Origin: Paenibacillaceae bacterium GAS479
GTDB lineage: Bacteria > Bacillota > Bacilli > Paenibacillales > Paenibacillaceae
Direction: 5' to 3'
Assembly: GCA_900105225.1 (NCBI GenBank)
Contig: LT629764.1
Coordinates: forward strand, 3,492,501 to 3,556,500
DNA length: 64,000 nucleotides
Shown here: piece by piece, positions 1 to 11,195 of the stretch
Layout of the letters: each line of letters begins with the position of its first letter
Numbering within the stretch: the stretch's first letter is position 1
Made by a program: the position numbers and the translations under genes
The notes under the pieces: model-generated
What the model saw: only the letters and a program-made list of their open reading frames with translations
The model's database searches: none
Told to the model about the DNA's origin: nothing

Positions 1-10
1 CCGGAGCATT

Positions 11-2938
<2,928 letters not shown>

Positions 2939-3024
2939 CAAATCCGTCACACAACAGCCGGTCAGCACGGCATATCATTCGATCCAGTTTTCAGGGCGCA
3001 AGTCCTGAATAAGATTTGTAATGG

Positions 3025-3101
<77 letters not shown>

Positions 3102-3137
3102 ATCTTTCCTGTTACATAGGAATTGATCTGATTATCT

Positions 3138-3214
3138 GGAGCTGTGGTGTAGAGGCCTAACATGCCTGCCTGTCACGCAGGAGACCGCGGGTTCGAATCC
3201 CGTCAGCTCCGCCA
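3138..3214 (+). tRNA. tRNA-Asp (GTC)
   Basis: A 77-nt cloverleaf. The acceptor stem GGAGCTG pairs with CAGCTCC, the anticodon loop CTGTCAC gives GTC, the T-arm has GGGTTCGAATCCC, and CCA is encoded. Second gene of the tRNA cluster after the 23S. Confidence 0.95.
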
Positions 3215-3231
3215 TTTTTTTATTTTCATAC

Positions 3232-3306
3232 GCGGAAGTGGCTCAGCGGTAGAGCATCGCCTTGCCAAGGCGAGGGTCGCGGGTTCGATTCCCGTCTTCC
3301 GCTCCA
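3232..3306 (+). tRNA. tRNA-Gly (GCC)
   Basis: A 75-nt cloverleaf. The acceptor stem GCGGAAG pairs with CTTCCGC, the anticodon loop TTGCCAA gives GCC, the T-arm has GGGTTCGATTCCC, and CCA is encoded. Last tRNA of the cluster, followed directly by an intrinsic terminator. Confidence 0.96.
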
Positions 3307-3320
3307 TAGATAACAGTTGA

Positions 3321-3352
3321 AGCTGCCTACTTAGGCGGCTTTTTTTATTTTT
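3321..3352 (+). terminator. intrinsic terminator of the rRNA-tRNA unit
   Basis: AGCTGCC pairs with GGCGGCT across a 6-nt loop, followed by a run of T broken by one A. It closes the 23S-tRNA transcript 15 nt after tRNA-Gly. Confidence 0.85.
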
Positions 3353-3375
3353 CAAAAACGTTAATTACATGAACG

Positions 3376-3419
3376 ACCCTGTTTCTTTCAGCTTATTTCT
3401 TTAGCGAAAGGGGCAGGGT
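3376..3419. other. long hairpin of unknown role
   Basis: ACCCTGTTTCTTTC (3376-3389) pairs with GAAAGGGGCAGGGT (3406-3419) as 14 continuous base pairs, three of them G-U. There is no T-run after it on either side, so it is not an obvious terminator. It lies between the rRNA-tRNA terminator and the epimerase-like gene. Confidence 0.5.
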
Positions 3420-3476
3420 TGATTCTTTATGCAGCGAATGATTAATAACAATAAAGCTTAGGAGGGCTAAAGTTTA

Positions 3477-4370
3477 ATGAAGATTCTGGTACTGGGCGGC
3501 ACGCGTTTTATGGGAAAACATCTGGTCGACGAGCTCCTTAGGGAGGGTCATGAGGTATCTGTAGGATCTACCGGACAAACGGTCGTGCATTACGACGGTG
3601 AGGTGGAGAGATTGACGCTGAACCGGGAGGATAGGGCCTCACTTGAAGCAGTTGTTCAAGGCAGAGAATGGGATATTGTTTACGATATGATCTGTTATTC
3701 GCCGGACGATGCTCGGTTAGCGGTAGATTTGTTTGCAGGGAAAACCAAAAAATACGTTCTCATATCCTCGTTGTCGGTCTATCTTCCTGCTGATCATGGG
3801 CAAAAGGAGGAGGAATGGAGTCCTTATGGCTATCCGGTTATAGGCACTGACCGACATTCGCTGTCCTACGCGGAAGGCAAGCGTCAAGCGGAGGCGGTGT
3901 TTGCTGATGGGACTGCATTCCAGGCGGTGATGGTACGTCCTCCGTTTGTGCTCGGGATGGATGACTATACCCGGAGGCTGCATTTTCATGTGGAAAAGGT
4001 GATGAAGGGTGAAACGATCGGGATGCCGGCGCCAGAGGCCAGAGTGCAGTTCATTCGCTCTGACGAAGCGGGACGGTTTTTGAGTTGGCTCAAGACTGCT
4101 TCACTGACCGGACCCGTTAATGCTTGCTCTACCGGCAGTATTACTCTGAGTGAACTGCTTGGCCTTATTGAGACGGTTACTGGCAAAAAGGCAATAACGG
4201 CTCCGGAGGCACCACAGGAAAACATGTCCCCCTATGGTGTGGAACAGTCCTGGTATATGGACAATGGGAAGGCGCAAGCGGCAGGTTTTGAATTTGAACA
4301 GCTGGACAATTGGCTGCCTGAGCTCATAAACCAGTTGGCGCAGCAGCTTCGGGAGGAATCAAAGCTCTAA
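3477..4370 (+). CDS. NAD-dependent epimerase/dehydratase-like protein (extended SDR)
   Basis: 297 residues. The N-terminus has the Rossmann dinucleotide motif GGTRFMG (residues 7-13), and the SDR catalytic YxxxK appears as YAEGK in the stretch SLSYAEGKRQ, preceded by the usual SSLSVY serine strand. These mark an extended SDR that acts on a nucleotide sugar or similar substrate; the substrate cannot be read from the sequence. The start is supported by AGGAGGG about 9 nt upstream of the ATG. It is a single gene after the tRNA terminator, with a different promoter context from the radical SAM gene downstream. Confidence 0.85.
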   Translation: MKILVLGGTRFMGKHLVDELLREGHEVSVGSTGQTVVHYDGEVERLTLNREDRASLEAVVQGREWDIVYDMICYSPDDARLAVDLFAGKTKKYVLISSLSVYLPADHGQKEEEWSPYGYPVIGTDRHSLSYAEGKRQAEAVFADGTAFQAVMVRPPFVLGMDDYTRRLHFHVEKVMKGETIGMPAPEARVQFIRSDEAGRFLSWLKTASLTGPVNACSTGSITLSELLGLIETVTGKKAITAPEAPQENMSPYGVEQSWYMDNGKAQAAGFEFEQLDNWLPELINQLAQQLREESKL

Positions 4371-4393
4371 AAAGCTGTAAATATTGGTTTCCA

Positions 4394-4449
4394 TTGCAGG
4401 ATGAGAGCGGGAATGGTATAGTACCTCTATACATGAGAACAAACGTTCT
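4394..4449 (+). promoter_or_regulatory. sigma-A-type promoter with LexA/SOS-like box
   Basis: TTGCAG (4394-4399), a 17-nt spacer and TATAGT (4417-4422) form a good promoter. Just downstream, at 4436-4449, is AGAACAAACGTTCT, an exact GAAC-N4-GTTC palindrome matching the Bacillus LexA (DinR) site pattern. Its position over the likely transcription start would suit repression of the radical SAM gene that starts at 4467. Confidence 0.65.
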
Positions 4450-4466
4450 TTTTCAGGGGGTGCAGC

Positions 4467-5657
4467 ATGCAAACAGCTCATTGGGAGCCGATTCAGGTGA
4501 AGCAACTGATGACAAGAGTTAAGGAAGAAAAAATGCCATTCGGCTGGTCAATCAATCCCTATCGCGGCTGTGCGCATGGCTGTGGATTCTGCTATGCAAG
4601 AGCTTTTCAATCTTTCATTGGGATGGACAGCGACGAGTTTCAAAGCCGGATCCTCGTTAAAGAGAATGCGGCCGAGGCGCTGCAGCGGCAGCTTCATCGT
4701 ATGGCGGCGAGTCGTAACTTTGATCTCCCTGTTCTTGCGCGGGACATCGGCCATATCGCAATCGGTACAGCGACGGACCCTTACCAGTCCGCAGAGGGGA
4801 GTTACAAGGTCACGAGGGAATGCCTCAAGGTACTAGCTCGTTACCAGGTTCCATTCTCTATCACGACACGCTCTCCGCTCGTACTTCGCGACTTGGATGT
4901 GCTGGCGGATTGTCGTCTCCTCTCGATTAATATTAGCCTGAACACGCTGGATGATGGGCTGATTCGCTCGCTTGAGCCGGGCTCACCGCTTTCTGAACAG
5001 CGACTTAGAGCTGTACGTGAATTGAGAGAGTCTGGTTTTCGTGTTGGAGTGTTTGCGGCTCCAATTTTGCCTCTGTTAGGAGATTCGCGAAGTCAGCTGA
5101 ACGAGCTAATGCAGGCGGTCAAGGCTGCCGGAGCCCAGTTTATGATGAGCTCGCTGCTTCGTCTGAGCCCAGAGGTGAAGAACTGGTATTATCGCATTTT
5201 GCGAGAAGTTGCTCCTGAAGCGCTACCTGCATACGAACGGATATTTCAAGGGGCATACGCGATTCGCAGTTACTCGGAGGAGATACAGCGTCGAGTAGAG
5301 GAGCTGAGGAGGATTCATGGCCTGCCGCATTCTGCTATTGATCACGATGCTGTCGGAACGGCTGTTAGGGTTGATGGAACAGCGACTTCTGTTGGTGGAA
5401 AAGTTGCTGGGATCAGTAATTCAACGGCTTATGCTGATGGAACAGCGGCGCCTCGCGTTGAAGGAGCAGAGTCTTTCATTGATTCAACATCGCCTTGCGC
5501 TGGTGAAGCAGTGCTCTCTGTTAGTGGAGTAGTTTCGGAGAAACCACAGGGGGGCACACTACATGCCAAGCTTGCCAAGCTCAGGGAAAAACCCGGAGCT
5601 GGAATTAGCCCGGGGCGTGTGGTGGAAGTTATGGAGCAAATGTCGCTACCGATCTAG
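4467..5657 (+). CDS. SplB-like radical SAM protein (Rv2578c type)
   Basis: 396 residues. The cluster-binding motif CAHGCGFC (CxxxCxxC) follows the family signature SINPYRGCAHGC, which places it with SplB/COG1533-type radical SAM proteins (Rv2578c-like) and not with spore photoproduct lyase proper. The family is associated with DNA-lesion chemistry, but the substrate is not established. Residues up to about 290 and the last 30 (KLAKLREKPGAGISPGR onwards) look conserved. Between them is a low-complexity insert of roughly 80 residues, rich in Gly, Thr, Ser, Val and Ala, encoded by degenerate short repeats (5331-5560). AGGGGG lies 6 nt before the ATG. The LexA-like box upstream suggests DNA-damage induction (inference). 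Confidence 0.85.
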   Translation: MQTAHWEPIQVKQLMTRVKEEKMPFGWSINPYRGCAHGCGFCYARAFQSFIGMDSDEFQSRILVKENAAEALQRQLHRMAASRNFDLPVLARDIGHIAIGTATDPYQSAEGSYKVTRECLKVLARYQVPFSITTRSPLVLRDLDVLADCRLLSINISLNTLDDGLIRSLEPGSPLSEQRLRAVRELRESGFRVGVFAAPILPLLGDSRSQLNELMQAVKAAGAQFMMSSLLRLSPEVKNWYYRILREVAPEALPAYERIFQGAYAIRSYSEEIQRRVEELRRIHGLPHSAIDHDAVGTAVRVDGTATSVGGKVAGISNSTAYADGTAAPRVEGAESFIDSTSPCAGEAVLSVSGVVSEKPQGGTLHAKLAKLREKPGAGISPGRVVEVMEQMSLPI

Positions 5658-5887
5658 AATCCGGTGTTGTATTTGCGGGCGCTGGATGAATCGTTTTTCG
5701 TGTGCGTTTTATCTTTTTCATCCTGTTGCTCGATCGTTAGATCCTCAACGGGGATAGAATCAACGTTCTGCTGAGAGGGATCCCGATCCATTTGGCTTTC
5801 CTTCTTGGTGGGGAATTGCTCCGGGTGATCCCGGTCCACTATGCTTGGAGTGTTTCGATCCAACTTTTTATCACGGGGTTCTGTCAT
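5654..5887 (-). CDS. small highly charged hypothetical protein
   Basis: 77 residues, very hydrophilic and rich in Asp, Glu, Lys, Gln and Ser, with no hydrophobic core and therefore probably disordered. I do not recognise the family. The ATG at 5887 is chosen because AGAGGTG lies 6 nt upstream of it; an in-frame GTG three codons earlier would sit inside the ribosome binding site. It is divergent from the WYL regulator and its stop codon overlaps the end of the radical SAM gene by 4 bp. Confidence 0.6.
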   Translation of the reverse strand: MTEPRDKKLDRNTPSIVDRDHPEQFPTKKESQMDRDPSQQNVDSIPVEDLTIEQQDEKDKTHTKNDSSSARKYNTGF

Positions 5888-6022
5888 GCTGAACACCTCT
5901 TTCAGGGAATGTAACGCCTGCAGCCGTGATCGGTTCGGTATAGGGCGGCGGCTTATTTTCTTTTCTTACCCACTGCAGCTCCATAAATAACGAGAACGAT
6001 AGGATGGGAGGAGAATTCTGGG

Positions 6023-7006
6023 ATGAAGCTGGAGAGAATGCTCGGCATAACGATGCTCCTGCTGGGCAGACGCCGTGTCGGCGCACAGGAGCTTGCCGAC
6101 CGATTCGAAGTATCGCTCAGGACTATCTATCGGGATCTTGAGGCGTTGAATACAGCGGGAGTTCCAGTCATTTCTTACCCGGGCCTCGACGGCGGGTATG
6201 AGATTATGGAGAGTTTCCGACTGGATAGACAGTATTTGAGCCTAGAAGAGTTGCGCTCCATTATTGTGGCGCTCAAGGGAGTACAGTCAGTGCTAAGCGA
6301 GCAACAGGTTGGCACACTGCTCGACAAGGTTGGGGCACTACTGAAACGCTCTGGAACTGCAGGTATTGCAGATGAGATTGCCAGCCGTATGATAATCGAC
6401 CTTAATCCATGGCGTGGCGACGACAGTCAAAGAGCGATGCTGGAGCAGTTGAGTCAATCGCTTGAAGCGTGCACAGCCGTTAGCATTATGTATATGGACT
6501 GGGAGGGACAGCAGAGCGAAAGGGAAATTGAACCGATTGGCCTTATGATGCGAGACATGACCTGGTATTTGTACGGCTACTGTAGGTTGAGACAGGATTA
6601 TCGCTCTTTTCGTCTCAGTCGCATCGATCAATTGACCGTATTGCCTGACTGCTTCAAACGTCATTCCATGACAATTCAGGAGCTGGACCGGCGCTGGCAA
6701 GAGGATGATGGATATCGGATTCGTTTGCGGCTTCTATTTCATCCAAGTGTGAAAACCCGAGTAAGGGATGACTACGGTTCTCAAGCGATTGAGACTCAAG
6801 AGGATGGTTGGCTGTTAGTCCAATGTGAGGGCTACAAAGGCTACTGGCTTTATTCCAGGCTTCTCAGCTACGGTCCCTACGTTAGAGTTCTCGAGCCGGA
6901 AGAAGTAGCACATGAAGTTCTTTTGCAGGCAGCCAGCATCGTAGAGCAGTATTCATCACTAAGGCATGAAGTGGAGTCCGGGAGCGTGTTTGAGGCTAAG
7001 GCATGA
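6023..7006 (+). CDS. WYL-domain transcriptional regulator (YafY family)
   Basis: 327 residues. Residues 1-60 form a DeoR-like winged helix-turn-helix (QELADRFEVSLRTIYRDLEA), and residues about 140-230 hold a WYL domain with MTWYLYGYCRLRQDYRSFRL. The C-terminal part is a WCX-like extension. Proteins of this build bind DNA and sense a small ligand or nucleic acid through WYL. The ATG has GGAGGAG 9 nt upstream. The last codons lie in a 37-bp tandem repeat that continues past the stop, so the extreme C-terminus (VESGSVFEAKA) is probably repeat-derived. The target is unknown; the nearby MarR-MMPL pair has its own operator. Confidence 0.88.
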   Translation: MKLERMLGITMLLLGRRRVGAQELADRFEVSLRTIYRDLEALNTAGVPVISYPGLDGGYEIMESFRLDRQYLSLEELRSIIVALKGVQSVLSEQQVGTLLDKVGALLKRSGTAGIADEIASRMIIDLNPWRGDDSQRAMLEQLSQSLEACTAVSIMYMDWEGQQSEREIEPIGLMMRDMTWYLYGYCRLRQDYRSFRLSRIDQLTVLPDCFKRHSMTIQELDRRWQEDDGYRIRLRLLFHPSVKTRVRDDYGSQAIETQEDGWLLVQCEGYKGYWLYSRLLSYGPYVRVLEPEEVAHEVLLQAASIVEQYSSLRHEVESGSVFEAKA

Positions 7007-7160
7007 AGCTGATTCGATAGGCGAGTTTGGGACTAAGGCGTGAAGCTGATTCGGTAGGCGAGTTTGAGGCTAAGGCATGAAGTGGATTCGGCGAACCTTA
7101 TTGTTCGGTGGTAAGGCATGGAATGAATTCGGCGAACGATATTCAGTACTAAGACATTAT
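6961..7160 (+). repeat. 37-bp degenerate tandem repeat
   Basis: Units anchored on AAGGCATGAAG begin at 6961, 6998, 7035 and 7072, exactly 37 bp apart. Two weaker copies follow at about 7113 and 7151 (spacings 41 and 38). The first two units contain the end of the WYL gene, including its stop codon. The array fills most of the gap before the MarR promoter. Confidence 0.8.
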
Positions 7161-7215
7161 ACATATTTGCCGACAAAGCTTGGGAAAGAAGAGTTGGCTA
7201 TAAGCTGCTTGTCTG

Positions 7216-7273
7216 TTGACAGGTGGCTTTTTATTATGATATTGTTCGAATATCAAATTGTTCGATTATCGAA
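7216..7273 (+). promoter_or_regulatory. promoter region and MarR-type operator
   Basis: TTGACA (7216-7221) could be a -35. It is followed by two near-identical 14-bp copies ATTGTTCGAATATC (7241-7254) and ATTGTTCGATTATC (7257-7270). The second forms the palindrome TTCGAT-T-ATCGAA (7261-7273). The region lies 23 nt before the MarR start and is its probable autoregulatory site. The -10 box is not clear. Confidence 0.6.
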
Positions 7274-7295
7274 CTTGTCTCGAAGGGAGTACGGC

Positions 7296-7733
7296 ATGGA
7301 TAACGCCCAATTGAAACCTATTATTGAACGTTATGAAGCAGCGAGCTTTTCTGTTACCCGGAGATTTAACGCAATAGTCCAGGATAAACTTCCTGTTGAT
7401 ATGACTCGGGAGCAGGTCTCGATAATCAGGTATCTGAGCCTGAACGTCGATAGTACCTCATCAGAGCTTGCTCAAGCTTTTTGTGTAGGTAAAAGCAGCA
7501 TCACTTCTATTATTACGAAGCTAGTTGACAAAAATCTGATTTATCGAAAGCCGGATCAGCAAGATCGAAGGGTGACACATTTGATGTTAACGGAGGAAGG
7601 GAAGCGAGTCGCTGAGGAATTCGGCCAGCTCATTTCGGATACGATTGGTAATTACATTAGCGATTTCAGCGACGAGGATGCGATTCAATTTATCGAAACC
7701 TTTGAGGCGCTTGCAGCCAAGCTAAAGATTTAA
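7296..7733 (+). CDS. MarR family transcriptional regulator
   Basis: 145 residues with the MarR winged-helix core: STSSELAQAFCVGKSSITSIITKLVDKNLIYRKPDQQDRRVTHL... covers the recognition helix and the DxR wing (DQQDRR). The frame is open upstream to 7077, but AAGGGAG at 7283-7289 fixes the ATG at 7296; the upstream part is repeat DNA and operator. It is followed 33 nt later by the MMPL transporter on the same strand, the usual repressor-efflux arrangement, so it probably controls itself and that gene. Confidence 0.9.
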   Translation: MDNAQLKPIIERYEAASFSVTRRFNAIVQDKLPVDMTREQVSIIRYLSLNVDSTSSELAQAFCVGKSSITSIITKLVDKNLIYRKPDQQDRRVTHLMLTEEGKRVAEEFGQLISDTIGNYISDFSDEDAIQFIETFEALAAKLKI

Positions 7734-7766
7734 AAGAGATCGGGAGAACAAAGGGGAGAACTTGCG

Positions 7767-10700
7767 GTGAGAATGATACTTAAGTGGCGTTGGCCGATAT
7801 TAATCGCATGGATTGTACTGGCAGTAGGCTTAATATTGCTGGCTCCAGACATGCAGCAACTAGTGAGGGAAAAAGGACAAATTAAGGTGCCGGATGGATA
7901 TTCTTCCTCGCAAGCGATGAAGCTGCTTAATGAGAAGGAAGCACTATCTGATTCTTCAAGCGAAGGTAAAGAGCAGCTATCTGCTGTGCTTGTATTCCAT
8001 CGTTCAGAGGGGCTGACTGGGGCCGACAAAGAAGAAATCCAGCGTGGTCTCAAGATAATTGCCGGACAGAAGAATCTTGGCATAACCTCGGTAACCGGAC
8101 CTTTCGACCAAAAGGAGCTGGAGGATCAGCTCGTAGCGAAGGACGGAAAAACTGTCCTGGCACTCGTCTCGATCACACGGGACGGCAAGGAATACAAAGA
8201 GCTGCAGGATAATTTGTATGCTGCGGCTTCGGAAATCAAAGTAGAGCATTATTACACTTCAGGCTGGTTAATTGAAGAAGATCAGACTCGCAGCTCAATG
8301 GAAGGGCTGGCTAAGACGGAGTACATTACGGTCATTTTCATTCTCGTTATTCTGTTCGTTGTGTTTAGATCCGCTGTTGCACCCTTCATTCCTTTGCTGG
8401 TTGTAGGGCTTAGCTATTTACTTTCTCAGTCGATTGTAGCTTTTTTGGCGGAATATGCAGATTTCCCGATCTCTACGTTCACGCAGATCTTCATGGTAGC
8501 AATTATGTTCGGCATTGGTACGGACTATTGTATTTTAATCATCAGTCGCTACAAAGAAGAGCTGGCAAGCGGCCTCGATCGGACGGAAGCGATTGTCCGC
8601 ACCTACAAGCAGGCAGGCCGGACCGTGCTTATTTCTGGAGCTGCCGTATTGATCGGCTTCGCGTCCATCGGATTCTCGACTTTTGCCCTGTATAAGTCGG
8701 CTGTTGCGGTGGCAGTTGGTGTCGCAGTGCTGCTGCTTGCACTCGTGACGTTGGTGCCATTTTTCATGGCGGTGCTCGGTAATGCTTTATTCTGGCCGCG
8801 GAAGGGAGCGCTGGATCATAGCGAAAGTAAGCTTTGGGGCCGGATGGGGCATTTCTCGATGCGTAAGCCGCTGTGGGCGATGCTGCTGCTGGCGATAATT
8901 ATCGTGCCGTTCCTTACTTCATATCGCAATGCGATTTCCTTCAACTCCCTTGACGAAATCGGGGATAAGTATAATTCGGTGAAAGCTTTTAATATCGTTT
9001 CGGACAGCTTTGGTCCTGGAGATTCAATGCCTTCTACAGTAGTTCTGAAAGCTGACAAGAGCTTCGACACGAAGGAGGGTCTGGCTGCGCTGGAGCAGGT
9101 GAGCCGCGAGCTGGCTAAGGTTGAGGACGTTAAGTTAGTGCGGAGCGCGACCAGGCCGACAGGAGCACCTTTGGAGGATCTGGAGGTCGCTTCTCAAGCC
9201 AATACACTGGAGAGCGGAATCGGTCAAAGCACCGATGGGCTCGACAAAATCGGCAAAGGGTTGGCGGATGCAAGCACCAGCTTGGCTGCCAATGCGCCGA
9301 AACTTGAGGAGGCGTCCGCAGGTGCTGGTGAGTTAGTCAGCGGTACTGCCGAGCTGCAGAGCGGAGTGGAGCAGTTGGAAGACGGACTCCGTCGCATCCA
9401 GCGAGGGCTGGAAGACGGCTCGGCCGGTGCAACTGAGCTCAATACCGGTTTGGAGCAGGCGCGAGCCAGCGCCGAGAAGCTGGCTGATGCCAGCAATGAG
9501 TTGTTGAAGGGTTACCGCCAGGCGGAGGGCGGTTTAGGCCAACTAAGCGACGCTTACGGTCAATTGGCTGCTAGTCAAAAGCAGCTGACGCAAGGATTAT
9601 CCGGCTTGCAGCAAGCGATGCAGGCGCTTGGTGGCAAGTACCCGGATTTGGCTGCCGATGAGCAGTATAAGGCGGCGATGCAATCGCTAGGCGGCTTGCA
9701 AGGAGGCGCGGAGCAGCTTGGCGAAGGGCTGCAAAAGGCAAACACGCAGCTTGCAGGAGCCGTGCAAGGACTTGGCAAAGCGAATAGCGGCCTGGAGCAG
9801 GCCAGTGCTGGTCAGGCCGCGCTTGGCGATGGCCTGCGGAAGCTAGCTTCCGGCATCTCCGAGCTTCAGAGGGGTATCTCTCAAGCAGCGAGTGGTCAAG
9901 GTCAGATAATCGGCAAGCTGCCGCAAGTCACCTCCGGCTTCGATGAGCTGCAAGGCGGTCAGAAGCAGCTTCAGCAAGGTTTTGTCGATTTGAATAAGCA
10001 GTTGAATCAGTTAACCAGCGGGCTAAGCGAGAGTGCAAACGGCATCAGCCAAGTATCCAATGGATTATCGGATGCAAAGTCTTATTTGACCGAGCTCTCG
10101 GCATCGCCGAGCGGCGACCTGTCTGGTTGGAATTTACCGCAGCAGGCACTGAACGACAAGGATTTCCAAAAAGCAGTCGACGCTTATGTATCATCTCAAG
10201 GCAACATAACCACATTAGATGTTGTGTTCAATTCCAATCCATATGAAGCTGAGACGCTGGACCGAATTCCAGATGTCGAAGCTGCAATTAAGCGTGGCCT
10301 TGCTGGAACGGAGTTCAATAACTCCCAATATGCAATTGGAGGTATTACGAGCACGCAGCATGACCTCAATATGATTTCCGAAGCGGACTATTCGCGCACC
10401 GTCATTTTGATGATGATCGGCATATCGATTATTCTGATTCTATTGTTCCGTTCTTTCGTTATTCCGGCCTACATTATGGCATCGCTGCTAATAACTTATT
10501 ACACGTCATTGGCGGTGGCAGAACTTATTTTCACCCGAATTATGGATTATTCCGGTATCAGCTGGCCGGTGCCATTCTTTAGCTTTGTGTTGCTGATTGC
10601 CCTGGGCGTCGATTATAGCATCTTCCTGCTGGATCGTTTCCGAGAGTATAAGCATATGCCGGTTCGAGAGGCGATTTTGCTAGCTATGCGCAACATGGGA

Positions 10701-10958
10701 TCGGTTATCCTGTCGGCTGCCGTCATACTGGGAGGTACTTTTGCCGCAATGCTACCTTCCGGCGTAATGTCGCTCATGCAGATTGCGACCATTGTCCTCA
10801 TTGGACTGTTACTTTATGCAGTGCTCATCCTTCCGTTGTTCATCCCAGTTATGGTGCGAATGTTCGGCCAAGCCAACTGGTGGCCGTTCATGCCGAAAGA
10901 TAGCCAAGAGAAGACGTCGAGCCCCATTGAGGCAGAGCCTTTTACAGTGGATCGTTAA
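7767..10958 (+). CDS. MMPL/RND-superfamily transporter with YhgE-like coiled-coil insert
   Basis: 1063 residues. Two MMPL membrane blocks are visible. The first has TM1 at about residues 9-27 and a bundle at about 190-350 with GIGTDYCILIISRYKEE. The second is at about 880-1040 with the equivalent ALGVDYSIFLLDRFREY. The Asp-Tyr in each block is the proton-relay position of the family. Between them, residues about 480-800 form a long extracytoplasmic helical region of repeated GL..L..G and A..L..G heptads, like those of YhgE/Pip proteins. The GTG start has GGGGAG 8 nt upstream. Role: probable proton-driven export of a lipid or hydrophobic compound, under the MarR regulator upstream. An intrinsic terminator follows at 11061. 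Confidence 0.88.
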   Translation: MRMILKWRWPILIAWIVLAVGLILLAPDMQQLVREKGQIKVPDGYSSSQAMKLLNEKEALSDSSSEGKEQLSAVLVFHRSEGLTGADKEEIQRGLKIIAGQKNLGITSVTGPFDQKELEDQLVAKDGKTVLALVSITRDGKEYKELQDNLYAAASEIKVEHYYTSGWLIEEDQTRSSMEGLAKTEYITVIFILVILFVVFRSAVAPFIPLLVVGLSYLLSQSIVAFLAEYADFPISTFTQIFMVAIMFGIGTDYCILIISRYKEELASGLDRTEAIVRTYKQAGRTVLISGAAVLIGFASIGFSTFALYKSAVAVAVGVAVLLLALVTLVPFFMAVLGNALFWPRKGALDHSESKLWGRMGHFSMRKPLWAMLLLAIIIVPFLTSYRNAISFNSLDEIGDKYNSVKAFNIVSDSFGPGDSMPSTVVLKADKSFDTKEGLAALEQVSRELAKVEDVKLVRSATRPTGAPLEDLEVASQANTLESGIGQSTDGLDKIGKGLADASTSLAANAPKLEEASAGAGELVSGTAELQSGVEQLEDGLRRIQRGLEDGSAGATELNTGLEQARASAEKLADASNELLKGYRQAEGGLGQLSDAYGQLAASQKQLTQGLSGLQQAMQALGGKYPDLAADEQYKAAMQSLGGLQGGAEQLGEGLQKANTQLAGAVQGLGKANSGLEQASAGQAALGDGLRKLASGISELQRGISQAASGQGQIIGKLPQVTSGFDELQGGQKQLQQGFVDLNKQLNQLTSGLSESANGISQVSNGLSDAKSYLTELSASPSGDLSGWNLPQQALNDKDFQKAVDAYVSSQGNITTLDVVFNSNPYEAETLDRIPDVEAAIKRGLAGTEFNNSQYAIGGITSTQHDLNMISEADYSRTVILMMIGISIILILLFRSFVIPAYIMASLLITYYTSLAVAELIFTRIMDYSGISWPVPFFSFVLLIALGVDYSIFLLDRFREYKHMPVREAILLAMRNMGSVILSAAVILGGTFAAMLPSGVMSLMQIATIVLIGLLLYAVLILPLFIPVMVRMFGQANWWPFMPKDSQEKTSSPIEAEPFTVDR

Positions 10959-11060
10959 CAAAAATGGAACCGTGTAAGGCCAATCGAGTCATTTATTTTT
11001 AAGCTTGGAATGATTCGTGTATGGCCAGTGGGGCCATCCCGGACTCTAAACCTAGCATCC

Positions 11061-11095
11061 AGCCCTTGAAATCAACGACTTCAAGGGCTTTTTTT
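11061..11095 (+). terminator. intrinsic terminator after the MMPL gene
   Basis: AGCCCTTGAA pairs with TTCAAGGGCT, followed by seven T. It ends the MarR-MMPL transcript about 100 nt past the stop. Confidence 0.85.
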
Positions 11096-11195
11096 ATGCA
11101 ACTGAAGTCTCCACATTCTATATAGCGGCATAGATAAACATTCAAGCAATATGGTACTCTAGTAGCAGTGAATGATAGAGAGGAGCGGTCGCGGA

